DNA from: Kineosporia sp. R_H_3
Lineage (GTDB): Bacteria; Actinomycetota; Actinomycetes; Actinomycetales; Kineosporiaceae
DNA: 55,209 nucleotides
Direction of reading: 5' to 3'
Assembly (NCBI RefSeq): GCF_002198675.1
Contig: NZ_MWLL01000230.1
Location: 19,651 to 74,859, forward strand
The first letter of the stretch is position 1. Each line of letters starts with the position of its first letter. The notes beneath the pieces were generated by a model. That model had not been told where the DNA came from. It searched no databases and saw only the letters and a list, made by a program, of their open reading frames with translations. A program made the position numbers and the translations under genes. Shown here one piece after another: positions 44,087 to 55,109 of this stretch.

Positions 44087-45219
44087 CGGTGCGCCTCCTC
44101 GTCGGAGTCGGCCGCCGAGACGCGGGCGAGCTCGTCGGACACGGTGCCGAGCAGCTCGGCCCAGCTCTTCTCGAACTTGTCGACGCCCTCGCGCTCGAGC
44201 TGGTCCGTGACGTCGGCGTAGGAGACGCCGATCGCCTCGAGCCGGTCGAGCACCTGGGCGGCCTCGGCGTAGCCGCCGCGGACGGTGTCGCCCGTGATCT
44301 CGCCGTGGTCGGCGGTCGCCTCGAGCGTCGCGCCCGGCATCGTGTTGACGGTGCCCGGGGCGACGAGCCCGGTGACGTACATCGTGTCCGGCAGCGACGG
44401 GTCCTTGACGCCGGTCGAGGCCCACAGCGGACGCTGCGGCTTCGCACCCGCGTCCGCGAGCACCTGCCAGCGCGACGTCGAGAACACCTCCTCGTACGCC
44501 TGGTAGGCAAGCCGGGCGTTCGCCAGGCCGGCCTTGCTCCGCAGCGCCGTCGCCTCGTCGGTGCCGATCGCGGCGAGCCGCTTGTCGATCTCGGTGTCGA
44601 CGCGCGAGACGAAGAACGAGGCGACCGATGCGATCGTCGACAGGTCGAGACCGGCGTCCTTGGCCCCCTCGAGGCCGGCGAGGAACGCGTTCATCACCGC
44701 GCGGTAGCGGTCGAGGGAGAAGATCAGCGTGACGTTGACGCTGATCCCCTCGGAGAGCACCGTCGTGATGGCCGGCAGGCCCTCGACGGTCGCCGGGATC
44801 TTGATGAGGGCGTTCGGCCGGTCCACCGTGGCCCAGAGCCGGCGGGCCGCCTCGACGGTCCCCGCGGTGTCCTTCGCGAGCCGCGGGTCGACCTCGATGG
44901 AGACCCGGCCGTCGAGGCCGCCCGTCGCGTCGAAGACGGGGCGGAAGACGTCGCACGCGCTGCGGACGTCGTCCGTCGTGATCTCGAAGACCGTCTCGTC
45001 GACGGTCGCGCTGCGGCCCGCGAGCGCGAGCACCTGGTCGGTGTACCGGTCGCCCTTGGCGAGGGCGCTGGCGAAGATCGTCGGGTTCGTCGTGACCCCG
45101 ACGACGTGCCGCTGCTCGATGAGACCGGCGAGGTCGCCGGTCTCGAGGAGCTCGCGGGACAGGTCGTCGAGCCAGACGGAGACGCCCTCCGCGGAGAGCC
45201 GTGCGAGTGCGTCGCTCAT
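44083..45219 (-). CDS. tal: Transaldolase
   Basis: 378 residues from ATG 45219, which has a clear AGGAGG box. Actinobacterial-type transaldolase: [17 protein letters not shown] at the N-terminus, [28 protein letters not shown] with the Schiff-base Lys, and [20 protein letters not shown] near the end. It moves dihydroxyacetone units between sugar phosphates in the non-oxidative pentose phosphate pathway. It lies 67 bases after tkt. Confidence 0.97.
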   Translation of the reverse strand: MSDALARLSAEGVSVWLDDLSRELLETGDLAGLIEQRHVVGVTTNPTIFASALAKGDRYTDQVLALAGRSATVDETVFEITTDDVRSACDVFRPVFDATGGLDGRVSIEVDPRLAKDTAGTVEAARRLWATVDRPNALIKIPATVEGLPAITTVLSEGISVNVTLIFSLDRYRAVMNAFLAGLEGAKDAGLDLSTIASVASFFVSRVDTEIDKRLAAIGTDEATALRSKAGLANARLAYQAYEEVFSTSRWQVLADAGAKPQRPLWASTGVKDPSLPDTMYVTGLVAPGTVNTMPGATLEATADHGEITGDTVRGGYAEAAQVLDRLEAIGVSYADVTDQLEREGVDKFEKSWAELLGTVSDELARVSAADSDEEAHR

Positions 45220-45286
45220 GGTTCCTCCTGGTGTGGAACGGATACGGGGGCCCGGGCGCCGACGGCGCCCGGGCCGGGGAGCCGTG

Positions 45287-47425
<2,139 letters not shown>

Positions 47426-47455
47426 GGGGAAACCCGGGTCCTCTCGTCGGCGGTG

Positions 47456-47477
47456 CCGACGGCTCCCTCGCCGTCGG
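47456..47477 (-). promoter_or_regulatory. Hairpin in the tkt leader
   Basis: A perfect 8-bp stem CCGACGGC/GCCGTCGG with a 6-base loop about 30 bases before the tkt start, inside the 150-base leader. It may affect translation or attenuation. The rest of the 320-base gap 47426-47745 holds the two divergent promoters; I see no other gene. Confidence 0.4.
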
Positions 47478-47584
47478 GGCCCGCGTCTACGGCGCTTCGG
47501 TGGTGCGTGCAGGTGGACGCCTTCGCAGTCCTCTCCGGGCGTCGCGGGGAGCTGTGCGTGCAGGGAGAAGATCTCGTCGCCGAG

Positions 47585-47590
47585 CCTATA
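47585..47590 (-). promoter_or_regulatory. -10 box TATAGG of the tkt operon
   Basis: Read on the minus strand, TATAGG is the most AT-rich hexamer in the gap and points toward tkt. The -35 is not clear. Confidence 0.4.
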
Positions 47591-47707
47591 GCGCAGGCAG
47601 GGGCCGGGCCCTTCCGCACGTCCCGCCGCGCCGTGGGGCTCCTGCGCGTCGTCCGGCCGCGGGTGTGAGATGGCGCGCCCGGTGGGTGGGAGCGGCCGGT
47701 GCGCGCG

Positions 47708-47713
47708 TAGAGT
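47708..47713 (+). promoter_or_regulatory. -10 box TAGAGT of ctaB
   Basis: TAGAGT gives a start near 47720 and a short leader with AGAGGA (47736-47741) before GTG 47746. Confidence 0.5.
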
Positions 47714-47745
47714 GTGCGTGTTCTGCCGTCAGCTCAGAGGACGCC

Positions 47746-48714
47746 GTGACCACCGTCGACCCCAGCCCGCCCGCCGTCGTGCGGTCCGCGTCGGCGTTGC
47801 CGGCCTCCGCGATCCTCGTCCCCCCGCGCCGCTCGGTATTGCGCTCGGTCCGGGCCTACGTCGCGCTGACGAAGCCGCGGATCATCGAGCTGCTGCTCGT
47901 CACGACCGTGCCGACGATGATCCTCGCCGCCGGCGGCTTCCCGTCGGTGTCGCTCATCCTGCTGACGCTCGTCGGCGGCACCCTCGCGGCGGGCAGCGCC
48001 AACGCGCTGAACATGTACCTCGACCGCGACATCGACACCCTCATGCACCGGACCGAGCGGCGCCCGCTCGTCACGGGTGAGGTGAGCCCGCGCGGGGCCG
48101 TCGTCTTCGGCGTCGCCCTCGGCGCGGTGTCGGTCGCCCAGCTCGCGCTCACGGTGAACGTGCTGTCCGCCGTCCTCGCGCTGGCGGCGATCCTCTTCTA
48201 CGTCTTCGTCTACACGCTCGTGCTCAAGCGCCGCACCCCGCAGAACATCGTCTGGGGCGGCGCCGCCGGCTGCATGCCGGTGCTCATCGGCTGGGCCGCC
48301 GTCCGCGACAGCCTCGACTGGGCCCCGGTCATCCTCTTCGGCGTCATCTTCCTCTGGACGCCCCCGCACTACTGGCCCCTGTCGATGCGCTACCGCGACG
48401 ACTACGCGGCCGCGCGGGTGCCGATGCTCGGTGTCGTCGCGTCGCCCGTCGAGGTCGCGCGGCAGTGCGTCCGCTACACGTGGGCGATGATCGCCTGCTC
48501 GCTGCTGCTCGTCCCCGTCGCGCCGACCGGTCCGGTCTACGCCGTCGGCGCCGTGCTGCTCGGCGCGGTCTTCCTCACCGAGACCTACAAGCTGCTCGGC
48601 CGCGCCAAGGCCGGCGTCGCGCAGATCCAGCCGATGCGGGTCTTCCACTGGTCGATCACGTACCTGACGCTGCTCTTCGTGCTCGTCGCCGTGGACCCCT
48701 TCGTCCGCTTCTGA
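47746..48714 (+). CDS. ctaB: Protoheme IX farnesyltransferase (heme O synthase)
   Basis: 322 residues from GTG 47746; AGAGGA precedes it. UbiA-type prenyltransferase with about nine membrane helices. The first Asp-rich motif is [19 protein letters not shown]; the [16 protein letters not shown] segment and [16 protein letters not shown] form the second polar motif. It attaches a farnesyl group to heme B, the first step toward heme A of cytochrome oxidase. CtaA, the next enzyme, is encoded convergently downstream. Confidence 0.96.
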   Translation: MTTVDPSPPAVVRSASALPASAILVPPRRSVLRSVRAYVALTKPRIIELLLVTTVPTMILAAGGFPSVSLILLTLVGGTLAAGSANALNMYLDRDIDTLMHRTERRPLVTGEVSPRGAVVFGVALGAVSVAQLALTVNVLSAVLALAAILFYVFVYTLVLKRRTPQNIVWGGAAGCMPVLIGWAAVRDSLDWAPVILFGVIFLWTPPHYWPLSMRYRDDYAAARVPMLGVVASPVEVARQCVRYTWAMIACSLLLVPVAPTGPVYAVGAVLLGAVFLTETYKLLGRAKAGVAQIQPMRVFHWSITYLTLLFVLVAVDPFVRF

Positions 48715-48879
48715 GCCCGCTCGGGCCCGCCGTCCGCGCCCGGTCCGTCGACCGTCGACCCGCGCGACGCCGCGACCGGTCCACGCCCCGAGACGGGCGT
48801 ACCGCAGGACGCACCAACGCCGTCGCAGCCCGGCGTGTCGTGCCTGGGAGCGCTCTTGTGACGTCCGGCGGTACGGCAG

Positions 48880-48894
48880 GTCCACACGGTGGAC
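48880..48894. terminator. Weak hairpin between ctaB and ctaA
   Basis: GTCCAC-ACG-GTGGAC in the 243-base convergent gap. It is the only clear hairpin there; a weak bidirectional terminator at best. Confidence 0.3.
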
Positions 48895-48957
48895 GGCGCG
48901 CAGGCGGGGAGGTGACCGACCGGGCCGACGTGCGGCGCACCGGCGGTGCCGGGTGCC

Positions 48958-49959
48958 TTACCCGACGGAGGACGACGCCCGCACCGCATCGGGCCGGCTG
49001 AGCCCGGTCACCGCGGCGACCGACGCGGTCACGGCGACGACGAGCAGCGCGGAGCCGAGCATGTGGAGCGAGACGAGCGTGACGGGCAGCCCGGTGAAGT
49101 ACTGCACGTAGCCGATCGTGCCCTGGAGCAGCGTCACGGCGAGCAGCCAGGCAGCGCGGCGGTGGGCGGCCGGGGTGGCGCCGACGAGGCGCATCGCGAG
49201 CATGAGGGCGACGACGAGGCCGACGAAGAGCCACACGGCGTCCGCGTGCAGCCAGCTCACGGTGCGCGGGTCGAAGCCGAACCGGTTCGGCGTCTCGGCG
49301 TCGCCGGAGTGCGGGCCGGAGCCGGTGACGACGGTGCCGAGGACGAGCACGACGCCGCAGACCACCGCGACCGCCCAGGCGATCCAGTGCACCTCGCAGC
49401 GCTCGACACGCTCGGTCGGGTGCAGGACGACGAGCAGCAGCACCGTGGACGCCGCGATGAGCACCGCGGAGAGCAGGTAGTGCGCGGCGACCGTCTGCGG
49501 GGACAGCCCGGCGAGGACCGTGATCCCGCCGAGGACGGCCTGCGCGACGACGCCGAGGAACGGGACGGCGGCCAGCAGGAGCAGCCCGCCCTCACGGGCG
49601 CCGCCGGCCGCGCGCCGGCGCCGCACGTCGGCGAGGACGACGGCGAACGCCGCGAGCGCCGCGATGCCGATGACACCGGTCAGCGTCCGGTTGCCGAACT
49701 CGATGTACTTGTGGATGCCCTCGGGCTGCTCGACGACCGGTGTGTACGAGCCCGGCACGCACTGCGGCCACGTCGGGCAGCCGAGCCCTGAGCCGGTCAG
49801 CCGGACGAGCCCGCCGGTGAGGACGATGCCCACCTGCATGACGAGGTTGGCGAGGAGGGCCGGGCGCATCGCGCGGTCCACCCACGTGCGACGGGCGGTG
49901 ACGCCGGCAGCGCCGTCCGGGACCGTGACCGAGGGTGTCGCGTCGGAGGTCGTGCTCAC
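48958..49959 (-). CDS. ctaA: Heme A synthase
   Basis: 333 residues from the leaderless GTG 49959: TAGGGT (49967-49972, minus strand) ends seven bases before it, so the ORF start at 49968 lies in the promoter. CtaA features: eight membrane helices, the first periplasmic loop TGSGLGCPTWPQCVPGS with its Cys pair, IEFGNRTLTG, AAHYLLSAVLI with a heme His, WLHADAVWLFVG and VSLHMLGSALLV with the later heme His residues. It oxidises heme O to heme A. Confidence 0.95.
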   Translation of the reverse strand: MSTTSDATPSVTVPDGAAGVTARRTWVDRAMRPALLANLVMQVGIVLTGGLVRLTGSGLGCPTWPQCVPGSYTPVVEQPEGIHKYIEFGNRTLTGVIGIAALAAFAVVLADVRRRRAAGGAREGGLLLLAAVPFLGVVAQAVLGGITVLAGLSPQTVAAHYLLSAVLIAASTVLLLVVLHPTERVERCEVHWIAWAVAVVCGVVLVLGTVVTGSGPHSGDAETPNRFGFDPRTVSWLHADAVWLFVGLVVALMLAMRLVGATPAAHRRAAWLLAVTLLQGTIGYVQYFTGLPVTLVSLHMLGSALLVVAVTASVAAVTGLSRPDAVRASSSVG

Positions 49960-49966
49960 GTCCACC

Positions 49967-49972
49967 ACCCTA
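49967..49972 (-). promoter_or_regulatory. -10 box TAGGGT of leaderless ctaA
   Basis: TAGGGT on the minus strand, seven bases before GTG 49959. This decides the start. Confidence 0.6.
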
Positions 49973-50077
49973 GGCGGCGGGTTCCGGCGCCCGCGCGCCG
50001 GAGGTCCCGACCTAGGTCCCGGGCCGGGTGGAGGATGGCCGGTCCCCTCGCGGGCGCGCCCGTGCCGGTCACGGACG

Positions 50078-50860
50078 TCAGCCCGGGATGGTGCCGCGCA
50101 GCAGGCTCTTGCCCGAGTGCACGGGGTCGCCGTCGAGCGGCTCGGCCGAGATGTCGACGACCGGGTACTGCCCGAGGTCGAGGCCGTCGGGGATCGTGAA
50201 GCGGCCGGTGCTGCCGGTGAGGACCCCGATCGGCACCATCTTCTTCACCGAGGCGTCGATGAGCCACACCTCGTAGAACCCGTCGGTGCTGGCGAGCTGC
50301 GAGACGTCGACCTCGAGGACGCGGCTGCCGTCCGCCTGGACGACGACGGCGCGGCCGCTGGCGGCGGGGTCCACCGGCAGCGGGTCGAGCGCGGCCTGGG
50401 CCACGATGATCGGCGTCGGCTGCGGGTCGGCGCGGTCGAGGAGCTGCGTCACCACCGAGCCGGCCGCACCGCCGATGACGAGAGCGGACGCCGCGACGGC
50501 GAGCATCGGCCAGCGGCGGCCACGGGTCGACCGGGGGCGCATCGGCAGGACGGGTGCGTCGGCGGACGCCGGGACGGGCACCGGACCGTGCACCGGCGGC
50601 GGCGCGGAGGGCGGCAGCGCGTCACCGCTGCGCGGACGCACCCCGACGCCGGTCGCGGCCGCGATGCCGTCCCAGACGTGCGCCGGCGGCGGCACGACGG
50701 CGGCGGGGGAGCGGTCGCCGCGGCCGGCGGCCACGGCGCGGCCGAAGGACTCGACCTCGGCGCGGCACTGCGCGCACCCGCTCAGGTGCGCGGCGTCGGC
50801 CGGGGACGGGGTCTCGCCGAGCGCCACGAGGGCGAGGGCGTCGTCGTCACAGTGCTGCAC
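50078..50860 (-). CDS. RskA-type anti-sigma factor
   Basis: 260 residues from GTG 50860, overlapping the sigma gene by 14 bases. The N-terminal zinc-type anti-sigma motif is HLSGCAQC (HxxxCxxC). A Pro-rich linker leads to one membrane helix (MLAVAASALVIGGAAGSVV) and an extracytoplasmic RskA domain (LASTDGFYEVWLID, VPIGVLTGSTGRFTIPDGLD). It should hold the adjacent ECF sigma factor at the membrane until site-1 and site-2 proteolysis releases it. The signal is unknown; SigK/RskA of mycobacteria respond to redox. Confidence 0.9.
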   Translation of the reverse strand: MQHCDDDALALVALGETPSPADAAHLSGCAQCRAEVESFGRAVAAGRGDRSPAAVVPPPAHVWDGIAAATGVGVRPRSGDALPPSAPPPVHGPVPVPASADAPVLPMRPRSTRGRRWPMLAVAASALVIGGAAGSVVTQLLDRADPQPTPIIVAQAALDPLPVDPAASGRAVVVQADGSRVLEVDVSQLASTDGFYEVWLIDASVKKMVPIGVLTGSTGRFTIPDGLDLGQYPVVDISAEPLDGDPVHSGKSLLRGTIPG

Positions 50861-51407
50861 CGTCCACCTCCAGCCGGTCGCGCAGCCGCACCAGGGTGCG
50901 GCGGATGTGGCTCTTGACCGTCCCGAGCGGAAGTCCCGTCCGGGCGGCGATCTGGTCGTGCGTCATGTCATGGAAGAACGCCAGCTCGATGATGCCTCGT
51001 TGCGGCTGCCCGAGCTTCGACAGCTCGCCCATGAGGACGACGCGGTCCTCGGCGGTGCGGTCGACGGTCGCCGTCGGGGTCACGTCGTGGAGGGCCTCGG
51101 CGGCGTCCCGGACCCGGGCCTCGCGCGCCCGGCGGGCGTGCGCGTCGGCGATCCGGTGCCGGGTGATCCCGACGAGCCAGGCGGGCAGCGGGCCGCTGTC
51201 CGGGCGGTAGCCGGCGCGTCCCGTCCAGGCCGAGACGAACACCTGCTGGGTGACGTCCTCGGCGTCGGGGCCGTTGCCCAGGGCCCGGCAGGCGAGCCCG
51301 TGGACGAGCCCGGCCCAGCGCTCGTACGCGAGGGCCAGGGCACGCTCCTCGCCGTGCGCGAAGAGCTTGCCGACCTCCTCGTCGGACGGACCTGCGTCGT
51401 CGCTCAT
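50847..51407 (-). CDS. ECF sigma factor (SigK/SigL-like)
   Basis: 186 residues from ATG 51407. The frame stays open upstream to ATG 51596, which overlaps the sortase stop (ATGA) and would add 63 residues without similarity to sigma factors; I prefer the shorter form. Region 2 is seen at PDAEDVTQQVFVSAW and region 4 at ELAFFHDMTHDQIAARTGLP with GTVKSHIRRTLVRLRDRL. It directs RNA polymerase to stress-type promoters and is regulated by the overlapping RskA-type anti-sigma factor. The downstream and upstream surface genes may be its regulon. Confidence 0.9.
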   Translation of the reverse strand: MSDDAGPSDEEVGKLFAHGEERALALAYERWAGLVHGLACRALGNGPDAEDVTQQVFVSAWTGRAGYRPDSGPLPAWLVGITRHRIADAHARRAREARVRDAAEALHDVTPTATVDRTAEDRVVLMGELSKLGQPQRGIIELAFFHDMTHDQIAARTGLPLGTVKSHIRRTLVRLRDRLEVDGAAL

Positions 51408-51592
51408 GAGCGCCGGGACCTCGCGGGTTGGGGGACGTCTGTCGAGGACCACGCTAGCCCGGCCGACGCGGTGCAGGGGAACCTGAGCCGTCACCTCGAT
51501 CACGGTAGGGGAGGGACCGCGCAGCCACACCTCGACGGCCGGGTCGGAACCGGCCGGGGAACGCGTCAGGGTGTCGCCGGGGCCGCGGTGGC

Positions 51593-52288
51593 TCATGCCG
51601 CGCCCCCGACGGGTTCGGCGACGACGACGAGGTTGTCGCGGTAGCTGGAGAGCTCCGGGACGAACGGGCCGCCGCAGGTGATGAGGACCAGGCGCGGGGC
51701 GCCGTCCCGGGCGAAGAGCCGCTCGGTCGGGAGCCGCTTCTTGACGAGCGTCTCCTTGCCGACGACCTCGTACCGGACGGTCCGGCCGTCCGCGAGCCGG
51801 ACGTCGACCCGGTCGCCGACGCCGACCTCGCGCAGGCGGAACAGCGCGCCCGGACCCTGCGCCTTGGAGTCGACGTGGCCCGCGACGACCGCGGCACCGG
51901 CGTCGGATCCGGGCGGCGGCCCGTACCGGTACCAGCCGACCCGGTCGACCGAGCGCGGGATGACCATCGAGCCGTCCTTCTCGACCCCCACCGGGTCGAC
52001 GGCCGCGCGGACGTCGATGCCGGGGATGGAGATCGAGACCGGGTTCGTCGTCGGCCGCGACCCGTCGGCCGGGGTCGCCGGCCGGGCCGTGACCTGCGGG
52101 ACCGCGGGCCGCGCCGACGACGCGGAGGGCGACGCCGGGGCGGACGGCGAGGAGGCGGACGGCGACGGGGCACCCACGGAGGTCACCGCGACGCCCTCGG
52201 CGGACGAGGGGCGGGTGAGCCACCAGCCCAGCGGCGCGGCGACCGCGAGGACGAGGCACGCGGCGACGAGCATCCACCAGCGACGCAT
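51593..52288 (-). CDS. Class F sortase
   Basis: 231 residues from ATG 52288 with GAGGAG upstream. An N-terminal signal anchor (WWMLVAACLVLAVAAPLGWW) is followed by a Ser/Pro/Ala stalk and the sortase barrel: VVAGHVDSKAQGPGALF with the catalytic His, LVLITCGGPF with the catalytic Cys, and YRDNLVVVAEP with the Arg. Class F sortases are common in actinobacteria and attach or process surface proteins. The neighbouring DUF4397 protein is the obvious candidate partner, though it shows no LPxTG signal. Confidence 0.9.
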   Translation of the reverse strand: MRRWWMLVAACLVLAVAAPLGWWLTRPSSAEGVAVTSVGAPSPSASSPSAPASPSASSARPAVPQVTARPATPADGSRPTTNPVSISIPGIDVRAAVDPVGVEKDGSMVIPRSVDRVGWYRYGPPPGSDAGAAVVAGHVDSKAQGPGALFRLREVGVGDRVDVRLADGRTVRYEVVGKETLVKKRLPTERLFARDGAPRLVLITCGGPFVPELSSYRDNLVVVAEPVGGAA

Positions 52289-52394
52289 GACGACGGCTCC
52301 TCGGATTCGTGGACGGAGGGTGGTTCGGGCAGGGGCCCGCCCCGTCGTCCCCCGCGGCAGGCAGGGGACGACGGGGCGGGGTGGTGCGGAGCGG

Positions 52395-53210
52395 TCAGCC
52401 GCGACGGGTCGCGAGGACCGCGCGGCGGCCGGCGAACGCCGCACCGGCGAGCGCGACCACGGTCACCGCGACGAGGGGCATCGGGAGACCGTCCTCGAGC
52501 AGGCCACCGGTACCGGACGGGACGCCGCCCGGAGCCGAGTGCAGGCCGCTGATCGTCTGCACGGCGAGGTCGAGGTTGTCGTCCTCGGCCGAGCCCCACG
52601 CGTAGACGATCGTGTTCGTGCCTTCCTTGAGGTCGAGGTCGGCCGGGCCGATCGCGACCGTGTCGGTGCCGGCGAGGACGACGTCCGCGCTCACCTTGGC
52701 GGCGGGGATGTCGGCCTTGGCCTCCTTCGGGTTCTCGAGGCCCTCGAAGACCGGCGTGCCACCGGCGCGGACGTCGACGGCCGGGGCCGCCGCCGTGTGG
52801 CGCACCGTGAGGCGGGTCTCGCCCGGCTTGATCCGGCTGGTGTCGTTGACGAACGGCGTGAGGACCGGGGTCCCGTCGGCCGACAGGTGCGCGACGACGG
52901 TGATGTTCGCGCCGCTCGGAACGGCGACGTCGTCGGCCTTGATGGCCGGCGTGCCGTCGGGGCCCTCGCCCGCGGGGAAGACCGCGAGGTCGTAGGTGCC
53001 CTCGGGCAGCTTCACCGGGTCGGTCAGGGTGCCGGGCTTGAAGTCGGTGAGGAGCTTGTCACCGTTGGCGTAGACGTCGACCGTGAGACCGGGGACGCCG
53101 TGCAGGACCGAGACGTCGGACGTGCCGGCCGCGCTCGAGGGGGCGGCGGCCGCGAGGCCGAGCCCGAGGGCCACCGCACCGGTGGCGGCGAGGACGCGCA
53201 GGGGGCGCAT
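52395..53210 (-). CDS. Secreted DUF4397 protein with C-terminal membrane anchor
   Basis: 271 residues from ATG 53210 (AGGAG upstream). The signal peptide is LRVLAATGAVALGLGLAAAA with an AxA site near SSAAGT. The mature part has tandem beta domains of the DUF4397 type (VSVLHGVPGLTVDVYANGDK, LTVRHTAAAPAVDVRAGG). The C-terminus is a membrane helix (PMPLVAVTVVALAGAAFAG) followed by RRAVLATRRG, like a sortase or simple anchor, but only LPMP stands before it, not LPxTG. It lies upstream of the sortase on the same strand with a 106-base gap. Confidence 0.85.
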   Translation of the reverse strand: MRPLRVLAATGAVALGLGLAAAAPSSAAGTSDVSVLHGVPGLTVDVYANGDKLLTDFKPGTLTDPVKLPEGTYDLAVFPAGEGPDGTPAIKADDVAVPSGANITVVAHLSADGTPVLTPFVNDTSRIKPGETRLTVRHTAAAPAVDVRAGGTPVFEGLENPKEAKADIPAAKVSADVVLAGTDTVAIGPADLDLKEGTNTIVYAWGSAEDDNLDLAVQTISGLHSAPGGVPSGTGGLLEDGLPMPLVAVTVVALAGAAFAGRRAVLATRRG

Positions 53211-53289
53211 TGAGGAGCTCCTGTCGTGGGTGGGTAGAGCCTTCAGACCCCACTTCGCCCCGACCCCTGCACCCGGATGCACCTGAGGC

Positions 53290-53317
53290 GGAAGAGTTTT
53301 CCGCCGCCTCCCGCGGG
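53290..53317 (-). terminator. Terminator after the ABC exporter operon
   Basis: GCGGAA-(gagt)-TTCCGC with an outer GAGGCGG/CCGCCTC match, just downstream of the permease end at 53332 on the minus strand. It also precedes the DUF4397 promoter region. Confidence 0.55.
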
Positions 53318-53331
53318 CTCCACGACGAGCG

Positions 53332-54102
53332 TCAGTCCCAGCGGAAGAACCGTGCGGCGAGCACGCCGGCGACCGCGCCCCAGACCACGAGGACGGCTGC
53401 CGCACGGACGTCGAGCGCGCCGTCGACGAGAGCGGCCCGCAGCCCGTCCCCGAGCGCGCCCGAGGGCAGCAGCCCCGCGACGTCCCCCCAGCCGCCCATC
53501 CGCTCCGGCGGGACGACGACCCCTCCGGCGGCGAGGAGCAGGACCCACACGAGGTTGGCGGCGGCGAGCACGCCCTCGGCGCGCAGCGTCCCGGCGAGGA
53601 GCAGCCCCAGCGCCGTGAACGCGGCCGTGCCGAGGGCGAGGACGAGCATCGCGGCCGGCAGCCCGGCCGCGGCCGGCCGCCAGCCGAGCGCGAGCGCGAT
53701 CCCGCCGAGCACCGCCACCTGGACCGTCTCGACGACGGCGACCGCGAGCACCCGGCCGGCGAGCAGGCCGCCGCGGCCGAGCGGCGTCGTCCCGAGCAGC
53801 CGCAGCACCCCGTACCGGCGGTCGAAGCCGGTGCCGATGGCCTGCCCGGTGAAGGCCGTCGACATGACGGCGAGCGCGAGGACGCCGGCCGTCGCGACGT
53901 CGACCCGCCGTCCCGGTCCGAGGTCGAGGACGTCCGTGAGGCAGAGCCCGACGAGGGCGAGCGCCGGCAGCACGAGCGTGAGGAGGAGCTGCTCGCCGTT
54001 GCGGAGCAGGACCGTCGCGTCGAACCGCGCCTGGGCGAGCACCCGGCGCAGCGGCGGCGCGGGCGCGGGGGCCGGCGCGGCGCCGGGAACGGTGGCGGTC
54101 AT
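53332..54102 (-). CDS. ABC-2 type exporter permease
   Basis: 256 residues from ATG 54102, overlapping the ATPase stop (ATGA). After a Pro/Ala N-terminus come six membrane helices with the ABC-2 layout (LLLTLVLPALALVGLCLTDV, VLALAVMSTAFTGQAIGTGF, DRRYGVLRLLGTTPLGRG). The cytosolic RYGVLRLLGTTPL segment between helices two and three is the usual ATPase contact. It pairs with the adjacent ATPase to export a drug, lipid or peptide; the substrate is unknown. Confidence 0.9.
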   Translation of the reverse strand: MTATVPGAAPAPAPAPPLRRVLAQARFDATVLLRNGEQLLLTLVLPALALVGLCLTDVLDLGPGRRVDVATAGVLALAVMSTAFTGQAIGTGFDRRYGVLRLLGTTPLGRGGLLAGRVLAVAVVETVQVAVLGGIALALGWRPAAAGLPAAMLVLALGTAAFTALGLLLAGTLRAEGVLAAANLVWVLLLAAGGVVVPPERMGGWGDVAGLLPSGALGDGLRAALVDGALDVRAAAVLVVWGAVAGVLAARFFRWD

Positions 54103-55031
54103 CGCAGGTCCCTGCCGGTGAGGTCGAGGAAGAGGTCCTCGAGGGTCGGGCGGCCGAGGCTGAGCCCGTCGGGCATGACGCCGAGCCCGGCGCACCAGGC
54201 GGTCACCGTCGCCACCGCCTGCGGCCCGAGCGGCGCGTCCGGGCCGCCGCTCACGACGTACTGGCCCGGGGAGACCTCCTGGACGCTGATCCCCGCCGTG
54301 AGCGCCGCGCCGAGCTGTCCGACGTCGAGGCCGGGCGGGCCGCCGAACCGCAGCGACTCGCCGTGGCCGGAGAGCAGCGCGGCGGGGGAGCCGTCGGCGA
54401 CGACCCGGCCGTGGTCGACGACGACGACGCGGTCGGCGAGCCGCTCGGCCTCGTCCATGAGGTGGGTCGTGAGGACGACGGCGGCACCGTCCGTGCGCAG
54501 CTGCGCCACGACGTCCCAGACCGCGAGCCGGGCCTGCGGGTCGAGGCCGGCGGTGGGCTCGTCGAGGAACACGACCTCGGGCCGGCCGACGACGGCGACG
54601 GCGAGCGCGAGCCGCTGCCGCAGGCCCCCGGAGAGCCGGCGGACGTTGGTCCGGGCGTGCGCCGTGAGCCCGAGCCGGTCGAGCAGGTCGGTGACCGGCA
54701 GCGGGCGGGCGTGCAGCGCCGCGACGTGCCGCAGCACCTCGCCGGCCCGGGCGCCCGTCGGCAGGCCGCCGTCCTGGAGCATCACCCCGACCCGGGCCCG
54801 CAGCGCGGCGTCGGCCCGCCAGGGGTCGCGGCCGAGCACCCGCACCGTGCCGCCGTCCGGGTGCCGCAGGCCCTCGCAGCACTCGACCGTCGTCGTCTTG
54901 CCGGCGCCGTTCGGGCCGAGGACCGCCGTCACCTCGCCGGACCGGGCCGCGAAGGACAGGCCGTCGACGACCGGGCGGCCGCCGTAGGACTTGCGCAGGC
55001 CGTCGACGGCGAGCGCGGGGGCGTCGGTCAC
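54099..55031 (-). CDS. ABC exporter ATP-binding protein
   Basis: 310 residues from the leaderless GTG 55031. The NBD is complete: Walker A GPNGAGKTTT, Q-loop VMLQDG, signature LSGGLRQRLALA, Walker B VVFLDEPTAGLDP and H-loop TTHLMDE. A 90-residue C-terminal domain (DrrA-type) follows. It drives the ABC-2 permease downstream. Bases 54950-55023, its first 25 codons, are repeated exactly in inverted orientation at the end of the window. Confidence 0.95.
   Translation of the reverse strand: MTDAPALAVDGLRKSYGGRPVVDGLSFAARSGEVTAVLGPNGAGKTTTVECCEGLRHPDGGTVRVLGRDPWRADAALRARVGVMLQDGGLPTGARAGEVLRHVAALHARPLPVTDLLDRLGLTAHARTNVRRLSGGLRQRLALAVAVVGRPEVVFLDEPTAGLDPQARLAVWDVVAQLRTDGAAVVLTTHLMDEAERLADRVVVVDHGRVVADGSPAALLSGHGESLRFGGPPGLDVGQLGAALTAGISVQEVSPGQYVVSGGPDAPLGPQAVATVTAWCAGLGVMPDGLSLGRPTLEDLFLDLTGRDLR
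54950..55023 (-). repeat. Left arm of a 74-bp perfect inverted repeat
   Basis: Identical, as reverse complement, to 55136-55209 over all 74 bases visible. The repeat continues past the window edge. It lies in the 5' end of the ATPase gene. Confidence 0.95.
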
Positions 55032-55037
55032 CCCCGA

Positions 55038-55043
55038 AGGGTA
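55038..55043 (-). promoter_or_regulatory. -10 box TACCCT of the leaderless ABC ATPase gene
   Basis: TACCCT on the minus strand, six bases before GTG 55031. Confidence 0.55.
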
Positions 55044-55074
55044 GGAGCCGGGTGGTCGAGTTGAGGCCCCGGGG

Positions 55075-55107
55075 TATTAACGACACAATGAAGTGGTGTA
55101 ATTGAGC
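55075..55107. promoter_or_regulatory. AT-rich divergent promoter/operator region
   Basis: The only AT-rich patch in this part, with ACAC-N9-GTGT (imperfect dyad) and TAATTG five bases before GTG 55110. It probably holds the promoter for the rightward ABC gene and a regulator site for both directions. Confidence 0.35.
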
Positions 55108-55109
55108 CG

